A DNA stretch of 64,000 nucleotides, from positions 62,001 to 126,000 of the forward strand of contig NZ_KE557325.1 in the NCBI RefSeq assembly GCF_000442315.1, in the 5' to 3' direction. This document shows, in pieces, positions 1 to 9,248 of this stretch. Made by a program: the position numbers and the translations under genes. The first letter of the stretch is position 1, and every line of letters begins with the position of its first letter. The notes below the pieces were generated by a model, which was given only the letters and a program-made list of their open reading frames with translations, had not been told where the DNA came from and searched no databases. Origin of the DNA: Rubellimicrobium thermophilum DSM 16684 (GTDB lineage Bacteria; Pseudomonadota; Alphaproteobacteria; Rhodobacterales; Rhodobacteraceae).

Positions 1-2920
1 CGCCCCATCGAGGAGGCGGTCAGCACCATCGCGGGGATCGACGAGATCCGCTCCACGGCGCAGCAGGGGCAGGGCATCGTGGTGATGATCTTCGACCTCG
101 ATGTGCGCTCGGCGGATGCGGCCCAGGATGTGCGCGACCGTTTGGCCTCGGTGAGCGCGGGCTTCCCCGAAGGGGCCGAGGATCCCACCGTGCTGCGCTT
201 CGACCCGGCCGAGCAGCCGGTCATCTCCGTCGCCATCTCGTCCGACCGGATGGCCCGGCGCGATCTGACGGCGCTGGCCGAGGATGTCGTGGCGCGGCGG
301 CTCCTGACGATCCAGGGGGTGGGCCGGGCCTCGGTCGTCGGGGGGGGCGCCGCGGCAGATCGACATCCTTCTCGATCCCGACCGGATGAATGCCTACGGG
401 ATCGGGGTCGGGCAGGTGACGGCCGCACTGACCGCCGAGAACCGCGACCGCCCCGCCGGCCAGATCGAAGGCGAATCGCGCGTCCGCTCTGTCACCGTCG
501 AGGGGCGGATCGAACGGATGGAGGATTTCCTGTCGCTGCCCGTGGGGCAATCCGGCGGCCTGCCGGTGCTGCTGGGCGATGTGGCGACGATCCGCGCCGG
601 CGAAGGGGATGTCACCTCTCTGGCGCTGCTTGACGGGCAGGCGGCCATTGCCATCGACGTGGTCAAGCAGCAGGGCGCCAATACCGTCGCCGTGGCCGAG
701 GCGGTGCGCGCCGCCATCGCCGAGCTGCAGGCCACGGCGATGCCCGAGGGCGTGACGCTCGAGATCATCCGCGACAACGCCGTGCCGGTGGAGGAAAGCT
801 TCGAGAGCGTGCAGGCCATGCTGATCGAGGGCGCCGCGCTGGCTGTCGTGATCGTGTTCCTGTTCCTCAACTCGTGGCGGAGCACGGTCATCACGGGGCT
901 GACGCTGCCCATCTCGATCATCGGGACGATGACGGCGCTCCATGCCCTGGGCTTCACGCTCAATCTGATGACCCTGCTGGCGCTGTCGATCGCCATCGGC
1001 ATGCTGATCGACGATGCCATCGTCGTGCGCGAGAACATCACGCGCCATCTCCAGATGGGAAAGGGGCATGTCCGCGCCGCCCTGGAGGGAACGCAGGAGA
1101 TCGGCCTGGCCGTGGTGGCGACGACGCTGACCATCGTCGCGGTCTTCCTGCCGGTGGCCTTCATGGAAGGCATTCTCGGGCGCTTCTTCCTCCAGTTCGG
1201 TGTCACGGTGTCGGTGGCGGTGCTGATCTCGCTGTTCGTCGCCTTCACGCTGGATCCGATGCTGTCCTCGGTGTGGTATGACCCGGCCTCGGACCCCCGT
1301 GCTCCCAAGGGGGTGCTGTGGCGGATGGTGGCCTGGTTCGACCGGGGCTTCTCGGCCCTGGGTCGCGGCTATGCGGGGGTCATCCGCTGGGCCTTGCGGC
1401 ATCGCATCCTGACCCTGATCATCGCATTGCTGGCCTTTCTGGGGAGCTTCACCCTGCTGCCGCGGGTCGGAGTGGAGTTTGCCCCCTCGGTCGATACGGG
1501 CGAATTCGTGGTGGAGATCGAGGCCCCCACGGGATCGGCCCTGGCCTACACGGCCTCCAAGATCCGGCAGGTGGATGCCATCCTGCGGCAGTTCCCGGAG
1601 GTCGCACGGACCTATGCCACCGTCAATTCGGGCAGCACCGCTGCGGGGGCCCATGTCGCGACCCTCACCGTGGCCCTGGTTCCCTCTTCCGAGCGGACGC
1701 GCAGCCCCCAGGACATGACGGAACCGGTGCGCGAGGCGCTGTCGGTCGTGCCCGGCATCGAGGTCACCGTGGGCGCGGCCGGGGGACTGGGCCGGGTCGA
1801 GGCGCCGATCCAGGTGACCATCCAGGGCGACAGTTTCGCGGTTCTCGAAGGCATCGCGGCCGAGCTGTCGCGCCGGCTCGAGGCCATCGACGGGGTGAGG
1901 GATGTGACCTCGAGCCTGGCCGATGTGCAGTCCACGCTGGCGGTGCGGATCGACCGGGATGTGGCGGTGGATTTTGGCGTGTCCCCGGCCGAGGTGGGGG
2001 ATTCGCTCTCGGCCCTTCTGTCGGGGCGGCGGGTCGGCGACTGGACGGCTCCGGACGGGCGGTCCTGGGCGCTGAATGTCCAGCTTCCCGAGGCGGTGCG
2101 CAACGATGAGGAGGCCTTGGGCCGCCTTCCCATCGCCACCGCACAGGGGACGCTGGTCCGCCTCGATCAGGTGGCGGAGATCACGCCCTCCACCGCCCCG
2201 GCAGAGATCACCCGGTCAGGCCAGTCGCGCACCGTCACCGTGAGCGCCAACCTGTCCGGCGCGACGATGGGCAGCGTCGGCCCGCGCGTGGCGGCGGCGA
2301 TCGACAGCCTGACCCTGCCGCCGGGATATCGCATCCTGCAGGCGGGCGAGGCCGAACAGCTTGCCGAATCGGCAGCCTCGGCCGGGCAGGCGCTCGTGCT
2401 CGCGATTGTCTTCATCTATCTGGTGCTGGCCTCCCAGTTCGGCAGCTTTCTCCAGCCGCTGGCGATCATGGTCTCGCTGCCGCTGTCGCTCATCGGGGTT
2501 CTGGGCGGGCTGATCGTCGGAGGATCCACGCTGAACATCTATTCGGCCATCGGCTTCATCATGCTGATGGGCCTTGTGGTGAAGAACGCGATCCTTCTGG
2601 TGGACAATGCCAATCAGCGGGTGCGGGAGGGAACGAATCTCTATGATGCGCTCGTTCTGGCCGGCGGGACGCGGTTCCGGCCCATCGTGATGACGACGCT
2701 GGCCATGATCTTCGGGATGCTGCCGCTGGCGCTCAACCTGCACGGGGGCAGCGGGCAGAACGCGCCGATGGCCCATGCGGTGATCGGCGGGCTGATCTCC
2801 TCCACGCTGCTCACGCTGATCGTGGTGCCGGTGGCCCTGACCTTTCTCGACGGTCTCGGGCGGCGGGTGGCCCGCTGGTTCCCGCCCCCGCCCGACCATG
2901 ATGCCGCGCCGGCCGAATGA
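1..2920 (+). CDS. RND efflux pump permease (HAE1/AcrB type), 5' truncated by window
   Basis: Inner-membrane proton-driven RND transporter that would export drugs or amphiphiles with a periplasmic adaptor and an outer-membrane channel. The window opens inside the first porter domain, so the start and any adaptor gene lie upstream. Visible are the TM4 acid pair in GMLIDDAIVV (about 1000-1035), the second porter half, and the TM10 motif GLVVKNAILLVDN (about 2570-2610). Frame 1 is open from base 1, but after the run of eight G at 340-347 homology continues in frame 2 (APRQIDILLDPDRMN). Removing one G gives one continuous protein, so this is probably a base-calling indel. Substrate cannot be told from sequence. 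The next gene starts 56 bases after the stop. Confidence 0.93.
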
Positions 2921-2975
2921 GGCTTTTCTGTCTCCGCCGCCGCTGGCATCAGGAAGGCCCCGGGGGAGGCAGGAC

Positions 2976-4118
2976 ATGGAACTGGACAGGGACGGACTTT
3001 ATCTGGGACGGGTCTGGCGCGAGGGGATCGGCCCCTGTGTCGTGACGCTTCGGGATGGGCGGCTGCGCGATGTCACCTCGCGCGCCTTCCCGACCCTGAG
3101 CGCCCTTCTGGCCGCGGAGGACATCCCGGAGGCCTGTGCCGGCGGCGAGGAGATCGGCCCGATCGGGGAATGGGAGGCGATGAGCCTCGAGGCCGCCGCC
3201 CGCCGCGATGCAGGGGCATCGCGCCTTCTGGCGCCCTGCGACCTGCAGGTGGTGAAGGCCTGCGGCGTGACCTTTGCCCGTTCCATGATCGAACGGGTGA
3301 TCGAGGAACGGGCAGGGGGCGATCCGTCGCGGGCCGAGGCCATCCGGGCCCGTGTCGGGGCCGTGGTGGGCGAAAGGCTGCGCGACCTCGTTCCCGGATC
3401 CGCGGCGGCGGCGGAGGTCAGGGCCGTGCTGCAGGCCGAGGGGCTGTGGTCGCAATATCTCGAGGTGGGCATCGGGCCGGATGCAGAGGTGTTCACCAAA
3501 TGCCCGCCGATGGCGGCCGTGGGCTGGGGCGCGGAAGTGGGGCTCCATCCCGTCTCGCGCTGGAACAACCCCGAGCCGGAGGTCGTCCTGGCCGTCGATC
3601 CGCGCGGCCGGGTGCGGGGCGCCACGCTGGGCAATGATGTCAATCTGCGCGATGTCGAGGGGCGTTCGGCGCTGCTTCTGGGCAAGGCCAAGGACAACAA
3701 CGCCTCGGCTGCCATCGGACCCTTCCTGCGTCTGTTCGATCGCAGCTTCGGGATCGAGGATGTGCGCCGGCTCGATCTGACCCTCCTGGTGGAAGGGGAG
3801 GGTGGCTACCGGATGGAGGGCCGCTCCTCCATGGCCGAGATCAGCCGCGATCCGCTCGATCTCGTGGCGCAGGCGATGGGGCGGCACCATCAGTATCCTG
3901 ACGGGATGATGCTCTATCTGGGCACGCTGTTCGCCCCCGTGGAAGATCGCGACGCGCCGGGACAGGGCTTCACGCATCATCCCGGCGACCGGGTGACGAT
4001 CGCGGCACCGGGACTGGGCACACTCGTCAACCGTGTGGCACTGGCGACCGAGGCGCCGGAATGGACCTTCGGGCTGGGGGCGCTGATGCGCAATCTCGCA
4101 CAGCGGGGGCTCCTGTGA
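2976..4118 (+). CDS. xylX: FAH-family 2-keto-3-deoxy-pentonate dehydratase (XylX-like)
   Basis: About 380 residues of the fumarylacetoacetate-hydrolase fold. The whole length resembles Caulobacter XylX, which dehydrates 2-keto-3-deoxy-D-xylonate to 2-oxoglutarate semialdehyde in the Weimberg pathway. Visible are the metal-binding region NNPEPEVVL (about residues 197-205), LGNDVNLRDVEGRS (about 218-231), KAKDNNASAAIGP, and the family C-terminus PEWTFGLGALMRNL. The frame is open from 2898, inside the RND gene, but the ATG at 2976 follows a GGGGGAGG ribosome site and gives the family length. The semialdehyde dehydrogenase that would use the product lies 414 bases downstream. XylX versus the L-arabinonate equivalent cannot be separated by sequence alone. 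Confidence 0.85.
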   Translation: MELDRDGLYLGRVWREGIGPCVVTLRDGRLRDVTSRAFPTLSALLAAEDIPEACAGGEEIGPIGEWEAMSLEAAARRDAGASRLLAPCDLQVVKACGVTFARSMIERVIEERAGGDPSRAEAIRARVGAVVGERLRDLVPGSAAAAEVRAVLQAEGLWSQYLEVGIGPDAEVFTKCPPMAAVGWGAEVGLHPVSRWNNPEPEVVLAVDPRGRVRGATLGNDVNLRDVEGRSALLLGKAKDNNASAAIGPFLRLFDRSFGIEDVRRLDLTLLVEGEGGYRMEGRSSMAEISRDPLDLVAQAMGRHHQYPDGMMLYLGTLFAPVEDRDAPGQGFTHHPGDRVTIAAPGLGTLVNRVALATEAPEWTFGLGALMRNLAQRGLL

Positions 4119-4182
4119 TCCGCTCTCTTGGGGCTGGCCGACGGGATGCCTATCCTTGCAGCGAAACGGACAGGAGACCCCG

Positions 4183-4461
4183 ATGACCCCGACCGCGATC
4201 CTTCTGGACCAGGTGACGGACCCGCTCCGCCTGGGTCTTCTTGTTGCCTTCGTCGCGCTGCTGCTGCGCTCGCGCGAGGCGGGGCGGCATCTTCCTCTGC
4301 TCGCCCTGTCGGTGGTCGCGGTGGCGCTGCTGCGGCCGCTGTTCCTCCCGATCGAGGGCGTGTCCTACGGGATGCAGGCGGGCCTCGGGCTGATCTCCAC
4401 GCTGGGACAGCTCGCCGTGGTGCTGTCCATCCGCCATGTCGTGCTGCGCTGGCTGGTCTGA
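4183..4461 (+). CDS. Small hydrophobic membrane protein of unknown function
   Basis: A 92-residue protein with three predicted membrane segments (about residues 14-30, 37-53 and 62-80) joined by short Arg-rich loops. I do not recognise a family. The ATG at 4183 is preceded by a CAGGAG ribosome site. The frame also extends to a TTG at 4156, which has no good site. It sits between the dehydratase and the semialdehyde dehydrogenase in the same direction and is probably cotranscribed. Its place suggests, without proving, an accessory role in sugar-acid uptake. Confidence 0.6.
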   Translation: MTPTAILLDQVTDPLRLGLLVAFVALLLRSREAGRHLPLLALSVVAVALLRPLFLPIEGVSYGMQAGLGLISTLGQLAVVLSIRHVVLRWLV

Positions 4462-4532
4462 GGGCCGGACAGTGGACATCCCGGCGGCGGGACGCCAGAT
4501 TGCGCCCCGCAGCAGGACTCGGAGGGCATGAG

Positions 4533-6071
4533 ATGGCAGGACGCGGCACAGGCGGCGAAGCGCAGGGACGGCATCTGATCGCAGGCGAATGGGTGGAGGG
4601 CGAAGGGTTTTTCCTCTCTGCCCCCTGGACCGGCGAAGCCCAGGAATTCGCCCTCGGATCCCCCGCGCTGGTGGACCGTGCCTGCCGCGGGGCCGAGGCC
4701 GACTTCGGAGCCTATGCTGCCCTTTCGCGCGAAGAGAGAGCCGCCTTCCTCGAACGCATTGCCGAAGAGATCGAGGCCCGCGGTGCCCGCCTGACCGAAG
4801 TGGCCCATCGCGAGACCGGCTTGCCCCCGGCACGGCTGGACGCCGAAAGGGGCCGCACCACCGGCCAGCTCCGCCTGTTCGCGGATCATATCCGCAAGGG
4901 GGATTACCTCGATCGTCGGCACGACCCCGCCCTGCCGGACCGCAAGCCCCTGCCGCGCCCGGATCTGAAGCTCGTGCAGCGGCCGATCGGGCCGGTGGCG
5001 GTCTTCGGGGCGTCGAATTTCCCGTTGGCCTTCTCGGTGGCGGGGGGGGACACGGCGTCGGCCCTGGCGGCGGGTTGCCCGGTTGTGGTCAAGGGGCACA
5101 CGGCGCATCCGGGCACGGGCGAGGTCGTCGCCGAAGCGATCCGCGCCGCCATCGTCGCACTGGGCGTGCCGCCGGGGGTCTTCTCCTTCATCCAGGGCGG
5201 GGATCGCAAGGTGGGCGAGGCCCTTGTCACCCATCCGGTCATCCGGGCGGTGGGCTTCACCGGATCGCTGGCCGGCGGGCGGGCCCTGTTCGATCTCTGT
5301 GCCCGCAGGCCCGAACCGATCCCCTTCTTCGGAGAGCTGGGATCGGTCAATCCCGTCTTCCTCCTGCCCGCCGCCCTGGCCGCGCGAGGGGCGCAGATCG
5401 CCGAAGGCTGGGCCGCTTCGCTCACGCAGGGGGCAGGGCAGTTCTGCACCAATCCCGGCCTCGCGGTGGCGATGGACGGGCCGTCCGCAGACCGCCTTGC
5501 CGAAGCGACGACCGCCGCCCTCGCCAAGGTGGGGCCGCAGGTCATGCTGACCGATGGCATCGCCCAGGCCTATCGCGAAGGGTGCCACCGCGTAGCCAGT
5601 GCCGAAGGCGTGCGCGCCCTGCATGAGACCCGCCCCGAAGGCCGCAACGCAACCCCCCTGCTCTATGAGGTGACGGGCGAGCATTTCCTGCGTCAGCCGC
5701 ATCTGGCCGAGGAAGTCTTCGGCCCGCTGGGCCTGCTCGTGCGGGTGCGCGATGGCGAGGAGATGCTCCGGGTCGCCGAGGCGATGGACGGACAGCTTAC
5801 GGCGACGCTCCACCTCGAGGACGGCGACATGGATCTGGCGCAGCGCCTTGTGCCGGTTCTCGAACGCAAGGCCGGGCGTCTTCTGGCGAACGGCTTCCCC
5901 ACCGGGGTCGAGGTCGCCGATGCCATGGTCCATGGCGGACCCTATCCCGCCTCCACCAATTTCGGCGCGACCAGCGTGGGCACGCTGTCCATCCGTCGCT
6001 GGCTGCGCCCCGTCTGCTACCAGAACTGGCCCGAGGCGCTGCTGCCCGAGGACCTCAGGCCGGCGGGCTGA
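4533..6071 (+). CDS. 2,5-dioxovalerate (alpha-ketoglutaric semialdehyde) dehydrogenase
   Basis: A 512-residue aldehyde dehydrogenase of the NADP+ KGSADH branch, oxidising 2-oxoglutarate semialdehyde to 2-oxoglutarate. Visible are the cofactor segment FGASNFPLAFSV (about 158-169), the lysine in PVVVKGHTAHPGT, the general base Glu268 in GELGSVNPVF, and the catalytic Cys305 in GQFCTNPG. It completes the two-step conversion begun by the XylX-like dehydratase upstream. The ATG at 4533 follows GGAGGG with close spacing, and an upstream extension in the same frame lacks homology. Sugar dehydrogenase, lactonase and aldonate dehydratase genes for a full Weimberg route are not in the window. Confidence 0.9.
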   Translation: MAGRGTGGEAQGRHLIAGEWVEGEGFFLSAPWTGEAQEFALGSPALVDRACRGAEADFGAYAALSREERAAFLERIAEEIEARGARLTEVAHRETGLPPARLDAERGRTTGQLRLFADHIRKGDYLDRRHDPALPDRKPLPRPDLKLVQRPIGPVAVFGASNFPLAFSVAGGDTASALAAGCPVVVKGHTAHPGTGEVVAEAIRAAIVALGVPPGVFSFIQGGDRKVGEALVTHPVIRAVGFTGSLAGGRALFDLCARRPEPIPFFGELGSVNPVFLLPAALAARGAQIAEGWAASLTQGAGQFCTNPGLAVAMDGPSADRLAEATTAALAKVGPQVMLTDGIAQAYREGCHRVASAEGVRALHETRPEGRNATPLLYEVTGEHFLRQPHLAEEVFGPLGLLVRVRDGEEMLRVAEAMDGQLTATLHLEDGDMDLAQRLVPVLERKAGRLLANGFPTGVEVADAMVHGGPYPASTNFGATSVGTLSIRRWLRPVCYQNWPEALLPEDLRPAG

Positions 6072-6458
6072 CGGGGGGCGTCCGGCAGGCGCTGACAGGC
6101 GGGCTGACGGCCAACGGCACGGGGGCAGGGGACTGCGGCGGACAGACCGCCAGGCAGACTGCCCCGCAGCCGGCCCCGCAGCCGGCCCCGCCGCAGGACG
6201 CGACAGGACAGCCCGGCCGTTTCTGCGGGGTTTCGCAGCGGTGGTGCGGCAGGGGCGCTGCGCGGGGCGGGGGGAGATGGCCCTATGGCTCCTTCGGTGC
6301 CGCGACAGCAACCCCGGGGGAGTGGCCCGGCGGGCGCGCACAGCCACGGCGCGTCCGGCCAAAGAGCGGAAGGGGCGGACGCGCGCAAGGATGCCGCAGA
6401 ATGCGGCATGCCCCTGCGGAGCCCGCAGGCACCCTTCAGCCCGGGCTCCCCCTGCCGG
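6072..6458. other. GC-rich stretch without a recognisable gene
   Basis: No frame here shows a conserved protein or a good start site. It contains a 12-base unit (CCCCGCAGCCGG) twice in tandem around 6161-6185 and otherwise low-complexity GC-rich sequence between the dehydrogenase stop and the 63-bp repeat. It may be remnant DNA from the rearrangement that produced that repeat. Confidence 0.5.
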
Positions 6459-6521
6459 GGCGGGCCGTCCGGTGCCTGCGAATCAGACTGCCACAGAAAG
6501 CTTAAGATCCGGTTAACGCCA
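6459..6521. repeat. 63-bp perfect direct repeat, copy 1 (with CtrA-type box)
   Basis: Identical over 63 bases to 6775-6837. The repeat begins GGCGGGCCGTCCGG and ends CCGGTTAACGCCA. The copies are in the same orientation and enclose 253 bases holding only the end of a permease gene. No third copy was noticed in the window. The flanking bases differ on both sides of each copy, so the repeat borders are sharp. Confidence 0.95.
6502..6517 (+). promoter_or_regulatory. CtrA-type binding site (TTAA-N7-TTAAC), copy 1
   Basis: TTAAGATCCGGTTAAC matches the alphaproteobacterial CtrA full-site consensus TTAA-N7-TTAAC exactly. It lies inside the 63-bp repeat. No gene starts close downstream on either strand, so it is probably displaced from its original promoter. 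The match is seen directly; binding is inferred. Confidence 0.6.
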
Positions 6522-6565
6522 CAGCCGCCAACTGGGACAGACCATGGCGGATCCGGGGCAGGGCC

Positions 6566-6774
6566 TCAGGCGGCCTTCCGTCCCAGCAGGCGGACGAAGA
6601 ACAGCCCGCCCACCAGGCCGGTGACGATGCCGATGGGCATGTCCTCGGGCGCCATCAGGGTGCGGGCGGCGATATCGGCCCACAGCAGCAGCAGCGCCCC
6701 GATCAGGGCGCCGGCCGGCAGAACGCGGGCATGGTCGCCCCCCAGGATCAGGCGCGCGATATGCGGCACCATCA
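6566..6774 (-). pseudogene. 3' relic of a FecCD-type iron-siderophore permease gene
   Basis: The minus-strand frame encodes about 68 residues matching the extreme C-terminus of BtuC/FecCD permeases: VPHIARLILGGDHARVLPA, then LLWADIAARTLMAPEDMPIG and the terminal IVTGLVGGLFF helix. The rest of the gene, normally about 330 residues, is missing: homology stops exactly at the border of the right-hand 63-bp repeat. The sequence differs from both complete FecCD permeases at 31055 and 32079, so it is not a local copy. It is best read as the leftover of a deleted iron-uptake operon. Confidence 0.8.
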
Positions 6775-6837
6775 GGCGGGCCGTCCGGTGCCTGCGAATC
6801 AGACTGCCACAGAAAGCTTAAGATCCGGTTAACGCCA
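6775..6837. repeat. 63-bp perfect direct repeat, copy 2 (with CtrA-type box)
   Basis: Second copy of the 63-base repeat at 6459-6521, with no mismatch. It abuts the broken end of the FecCD relic. On its other side is about 120 bases of non-coding sequence before the bactofilin terminator. Confidence 0.95.
6818..6833 (+). promoter_or_regulatory. CtrA-type binding site (TTAA-N7-TTAAC), copy 2
   Basis: Same 16-base TTAA-N7-TTAAC match as at 6502-6517, carried by the second repeat copy. The nearest genes both point toward this region, so no obvious target promoter is left. Confidence 0.6.
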
Positions 6838-6954
6838 GCAGGGCTTCCGGTCGCGCCAAGGCTTCCTGTGCCGCCATGGCGTGGCAGTTCCGACGCCCCC
6901 CCCCGCTGCCCACCGGGCATCGCCCGGCCCATCCGCTGCGCCGATGCGGACACG

Positions 6955-6979
6955 AAAAAGGGGCGCCGGGCGCCCCTTT
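6955..6979 (-). terminator. Rho-independent terminator of the bactofilin gene
   Basis: A 9-bp perfect stem (6957-6965 with 6971-6979) and a 5-base loop. On the minus strand the stem is followed by a run of five T. It lies 24 bases beyond the bactofilin stop codon and should end the M23 peptidase-bactofilin transcript. Confidence 0.85.
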
Positions 6980-7002
6980 CCCACAGCATCCCCGGATAGC
7001 CT

Positions 7003-7497
7003 TCAGCCCTGGCTGTCGGCGGGGGGGATCGTGGGCTTGGGCAGGACCTTGGTCGCCGCATTGAGCGGATCGTCCTGCCGCTGGACGGAGCCTTCGAAAT
7101 GGGCGCCCGATTCGATGGCGATGGTCTTGTGGATGATGTCGCCTTCGACGCGGGCGGTCGCCGTCAGACGGACCTTGAGGCCCCGCACACGCCCGACGAT
7201 GCGCCCATGGATGACGACGTCATCGGCCATCAGTTCGCCGCGGACAGTGGCCCCTTCGCCGACGGTCAGCAGATGGGCACGGATATCCCCCTCTACCTGG
7301 CCGTCGATCTGCAGATCCCCCGTGGTCTTGATGTTGCCCTTGATCTGCAGATCCGAGGAGAGGATCGAGGCAGGGGGCTTCGCCTTGGGGGGCTGGGGCC
7401 GGTAGTCGGCGGCGGGGGCAGCGCCCGGCGGCGGGGGCACGGGTTGCGGCGGCTGGGCCGCCGGCCCGGGCTCGTTGATCTTGGACTTAGAAAACAT
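7003..7497 (-). CDS. Bactofilin (polymer-forming cytoskeletal protein)
   Basis: A 164-residue bactofilin, a family that forms nucleotide-independent filaments at the membrane and positions cell-wall enzymes. After a Pro-rich N-terminal tail (residues about 10-42) comes the beta-helical core from about 43 to 145, with the repeat pattern SSDLQIKGNIKTTGDLQIDG, EGDIRAHLLTVGEGATVRGE and GRVRGLKVRLTATARVEGD. The C-terminus is short and disordered. Its start overlaps the end of the upstream M23 peptidase by 11 bases, implying translational coupling. This peptidase-bactofilin pairing is conserved in several phyla, including the H. pylori Csd1-CcmA pair. Confidence 0.93.
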   Translation of the reverse strand: MFSKSKINEPGPAAQPPQPVPPPPGAAPAADYRPQPPKAKPPASILSSDLQIKGNIKTTGDLQIDGQVEGDIRAHLLTVGEGATVRGELMADDVVIHGRIVGRVRGLKVRLTATARVEGDIIHKTIAIESGAHFEGSVQRQDDPLNAATKVLPKPTIPPADSQG

Positions 7498-8785
7498 CGT
7501 CGCCTGCTCTGATATAGATCATGGGGTTGATGGGCTGGCCTCCCACCCTGATCTCGTAGTGGAGATGGGGCCCGGTGGATCGTCCGGAGTTGCCCATATC
7601 ACCGATGCGCTCTCCGCGCGAGACCCTTTGGCCGACCTCGACCCGGATCGCATTGAGATGGGCATAGCGCGTCTCGATCCCGAAATCGTGCCGGATGCGA
7701 ACGAGGCGACCATAGCCCGATTCCCAGCCGGCGAAGACCACCACGCCATCGGCCGTGGCATAGACCGGCGTTCCGACGGGGCCGGCCATGTCGACACCTT
7801 CATGCATCCGGCCCCAGCGCGTTCCGAAACCCGATGTCCAGCGGAAACTGTCCTGAAGGGGCAGCGCGAAGGGCACCCGCTCGACGGCGATGCGGTAGAG
7901 ATTGAGCTGATCGAGCTGATCGAGGATGCGGTTGGCGCGCATCGTGCCGTCATCGATCCCGGCGGGGCCCATGGTGGAATAGGCGATCGGCGTCAGCGGC
8001 CCCCCGGTTCCGGAATAGCCGCGGCGCACCTCCTCGATGATGCGGTCGGGATCGAGACCCGCGGTGCGGAACAGATTGTCCAGCGGTTCGACGGAGATCT
8101 GCATCGCCTCTTCGAGCTGGCGGAAGATCTCGTCGTTGCGTTCCTCCATCAGGCGCAGTTCGAGGTCGAGATCCCCCGCAAGGCGCGTGGCCTCTTCGGC
8201 CATGGAGGCATGGCGGTCGCGATCGGCGGCGGTATCGGCCAGCGCGTCGGTCACGAAATCGAGCGCATCGGCCAGCTCGGAGGTTGCGGCACCGGGTTCA
8301 TCGGCGGTCATCGCGGCGAGCCTGGTCTGCGCGTCCTCGCGCTCGGCCACGGCGCGGCGCAGCGTGTCCTGGACCACGGCGAGCGAGGTGGACAGCTCGC
8401 GCGCCCGCTCTTCGGCGGCGAGCAGTTCGCTCTGCATGGCCGAGACCTGAGCCAGGGCGGCGGCAAAGCGTTCCCGCGCGCTGGCGGCCTCGGCGGCATA
8501 GGCATCGCGTTCGGCGGCCATGGCCAGAAGGCGGTCCTCGTAGACGGCCTGGTCGCGTTCGGCCTGGGCGCGGAAATTGCCGGCGCCGATCGAATCCATC
8601 AGCACGATGGCCGTGGCGACGATGGTCCAGCCCAGCGTGAGGGCGGACACCGTCCAGAAGGCGATCTGGGTGCCCGGCCGCAGACGGATGAAGCGGGTGT
8701 GGTCATCGGACCGGATGAACAGACGCCTCTCGGGGAAGCGACGTTCGAGTGCCGCATGGACGCGCTGCGCCAGTCGTGAGGTCAA
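7487..8785 (-). CDS. M23 peptidoglycan DD-metalloendopeptidase, membrane anchored
   Basis: About 432 residues: short cytoplasmic N-terminus, one membrane helix (about 30-55), a long coiled-coil region (about 60-210), a linker, and a C-terminal LytM/M23 domain. Zinc ligands are visible as H328 and D332 in HEGVD and as the HLH motif (407-409) in GPHLHYEIR, so it should be an active endopeptidase. The proposed start is TTG at 8785, after GGGGCGGAG, because the protein MTSRLAQRVHAALERRF matches the family N-terminus. An in-frame ATG at 8866 would add 27 unlikely residues. It is the first gene of the pair with bactofilin. Confidence 0.88.
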   Translation of the reverse strand: MTSRLAQRVHAALERRFPERRLFIRSDDHTRFIRLRPGTQIAFWTVSALTLGWTIVATAIVLMDSIGAGNFRAQAERDQAVYEDRLLAMAAERDAYAAEAASARERFAAALAQVSAMQSELLAAEERARELSTSLAVVQDTLRRAVAEREDAQTRLAAMTADEPGAATSELADALDFVTDALADTAADRDRHASMAEEATRLAGDLDLELRLMEERNDEIFRQLEEAMQISVEPLDNLFRTAGLDPDRIIEEVRRGYSGTGGPLTPIAYSTMGPAGIDDGTMRANRILDQLDQLNLYRIAVERVPFALPLQDSFRWTSGFGTRWGRMHEGVDMAGPVGTPVYATADGVVVFAGWESGYGRLVRIRHDFGIETRYAHLNAIRVEVGQRVSRGERIGDMGNSGRSTGPHLHYEIRVGGQPINPMIYIRAGDDVF

Positions 8786-9248
8786 TGCTCCGCCCCGTTG
8801 CTGTCCCAGGCCCTTGCCGGCCTTCCGATGGCAGAAGGGGGTAGCGGGCCGGCCGGCAGGCCGCAACGATTTTAGGGATCCCTGTCAGGGCCGGCGGAGG
8901 AGAATTGCCGCCGCTTGGCAGGAATCTGCCGATCAGGACGGCCAGGTGGAACCGGTGCGCGCCGGTCCCGCATCTGTGAGCCGGGACGGCCTTGACCCGG
9001 CGCGCCTCTGACGGCGGGGACAGGCATCGGCGGGTCCCGAAGCTGCGGGAGCGAAGCGAGTCGCGGATCGGCGGTCTTGCCGGCGGGGTCGCGTGGCGGA
9101 GCGGCGACTCGGGCAGGCGGGTCCGGGGGTGCGGCGCGCGTCGCGCTTGGGCTCCGGCCGGAGCGGGGCGATGATGAAAGCCGCAAGAGGCGTGCGGGCA
9201 GGCATGGAACAGACGGGCAGGACAGCCGTAGCGGCAGGACGGGGAGAC
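8786..9248. other. Intergenic region between divergent envelope genes
   Basis: About 460 GC-rich bases between the divergently transcribed peptidase and AsmA-like genes. No frame carries a recognisable protein. A TTGACC at 8991-8996 could be a -35 element for the AsmA-like gene, but no good -10 is seen at the proper spacing. Promoters for both genes must lie here. Confidence 0.5.

Noticed and set aside
6072-6200. Possible CRISPR or repeat array
   Set aside because: Only a 12-base unit in two tandem copies, without spacers or cas genes.
4365-6362. 665-residue minus-strand frame antisense to the semialdehyde dehydrogenase
   Set aside because: Arises from third-position GC bias; no conserved motif.
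6459-6837. Insertion sequence flanked by repeats
   Set aside because: No transposase, no terminal inverted repeats and no short target duplication; the enclosed DNA is a permease fragment.
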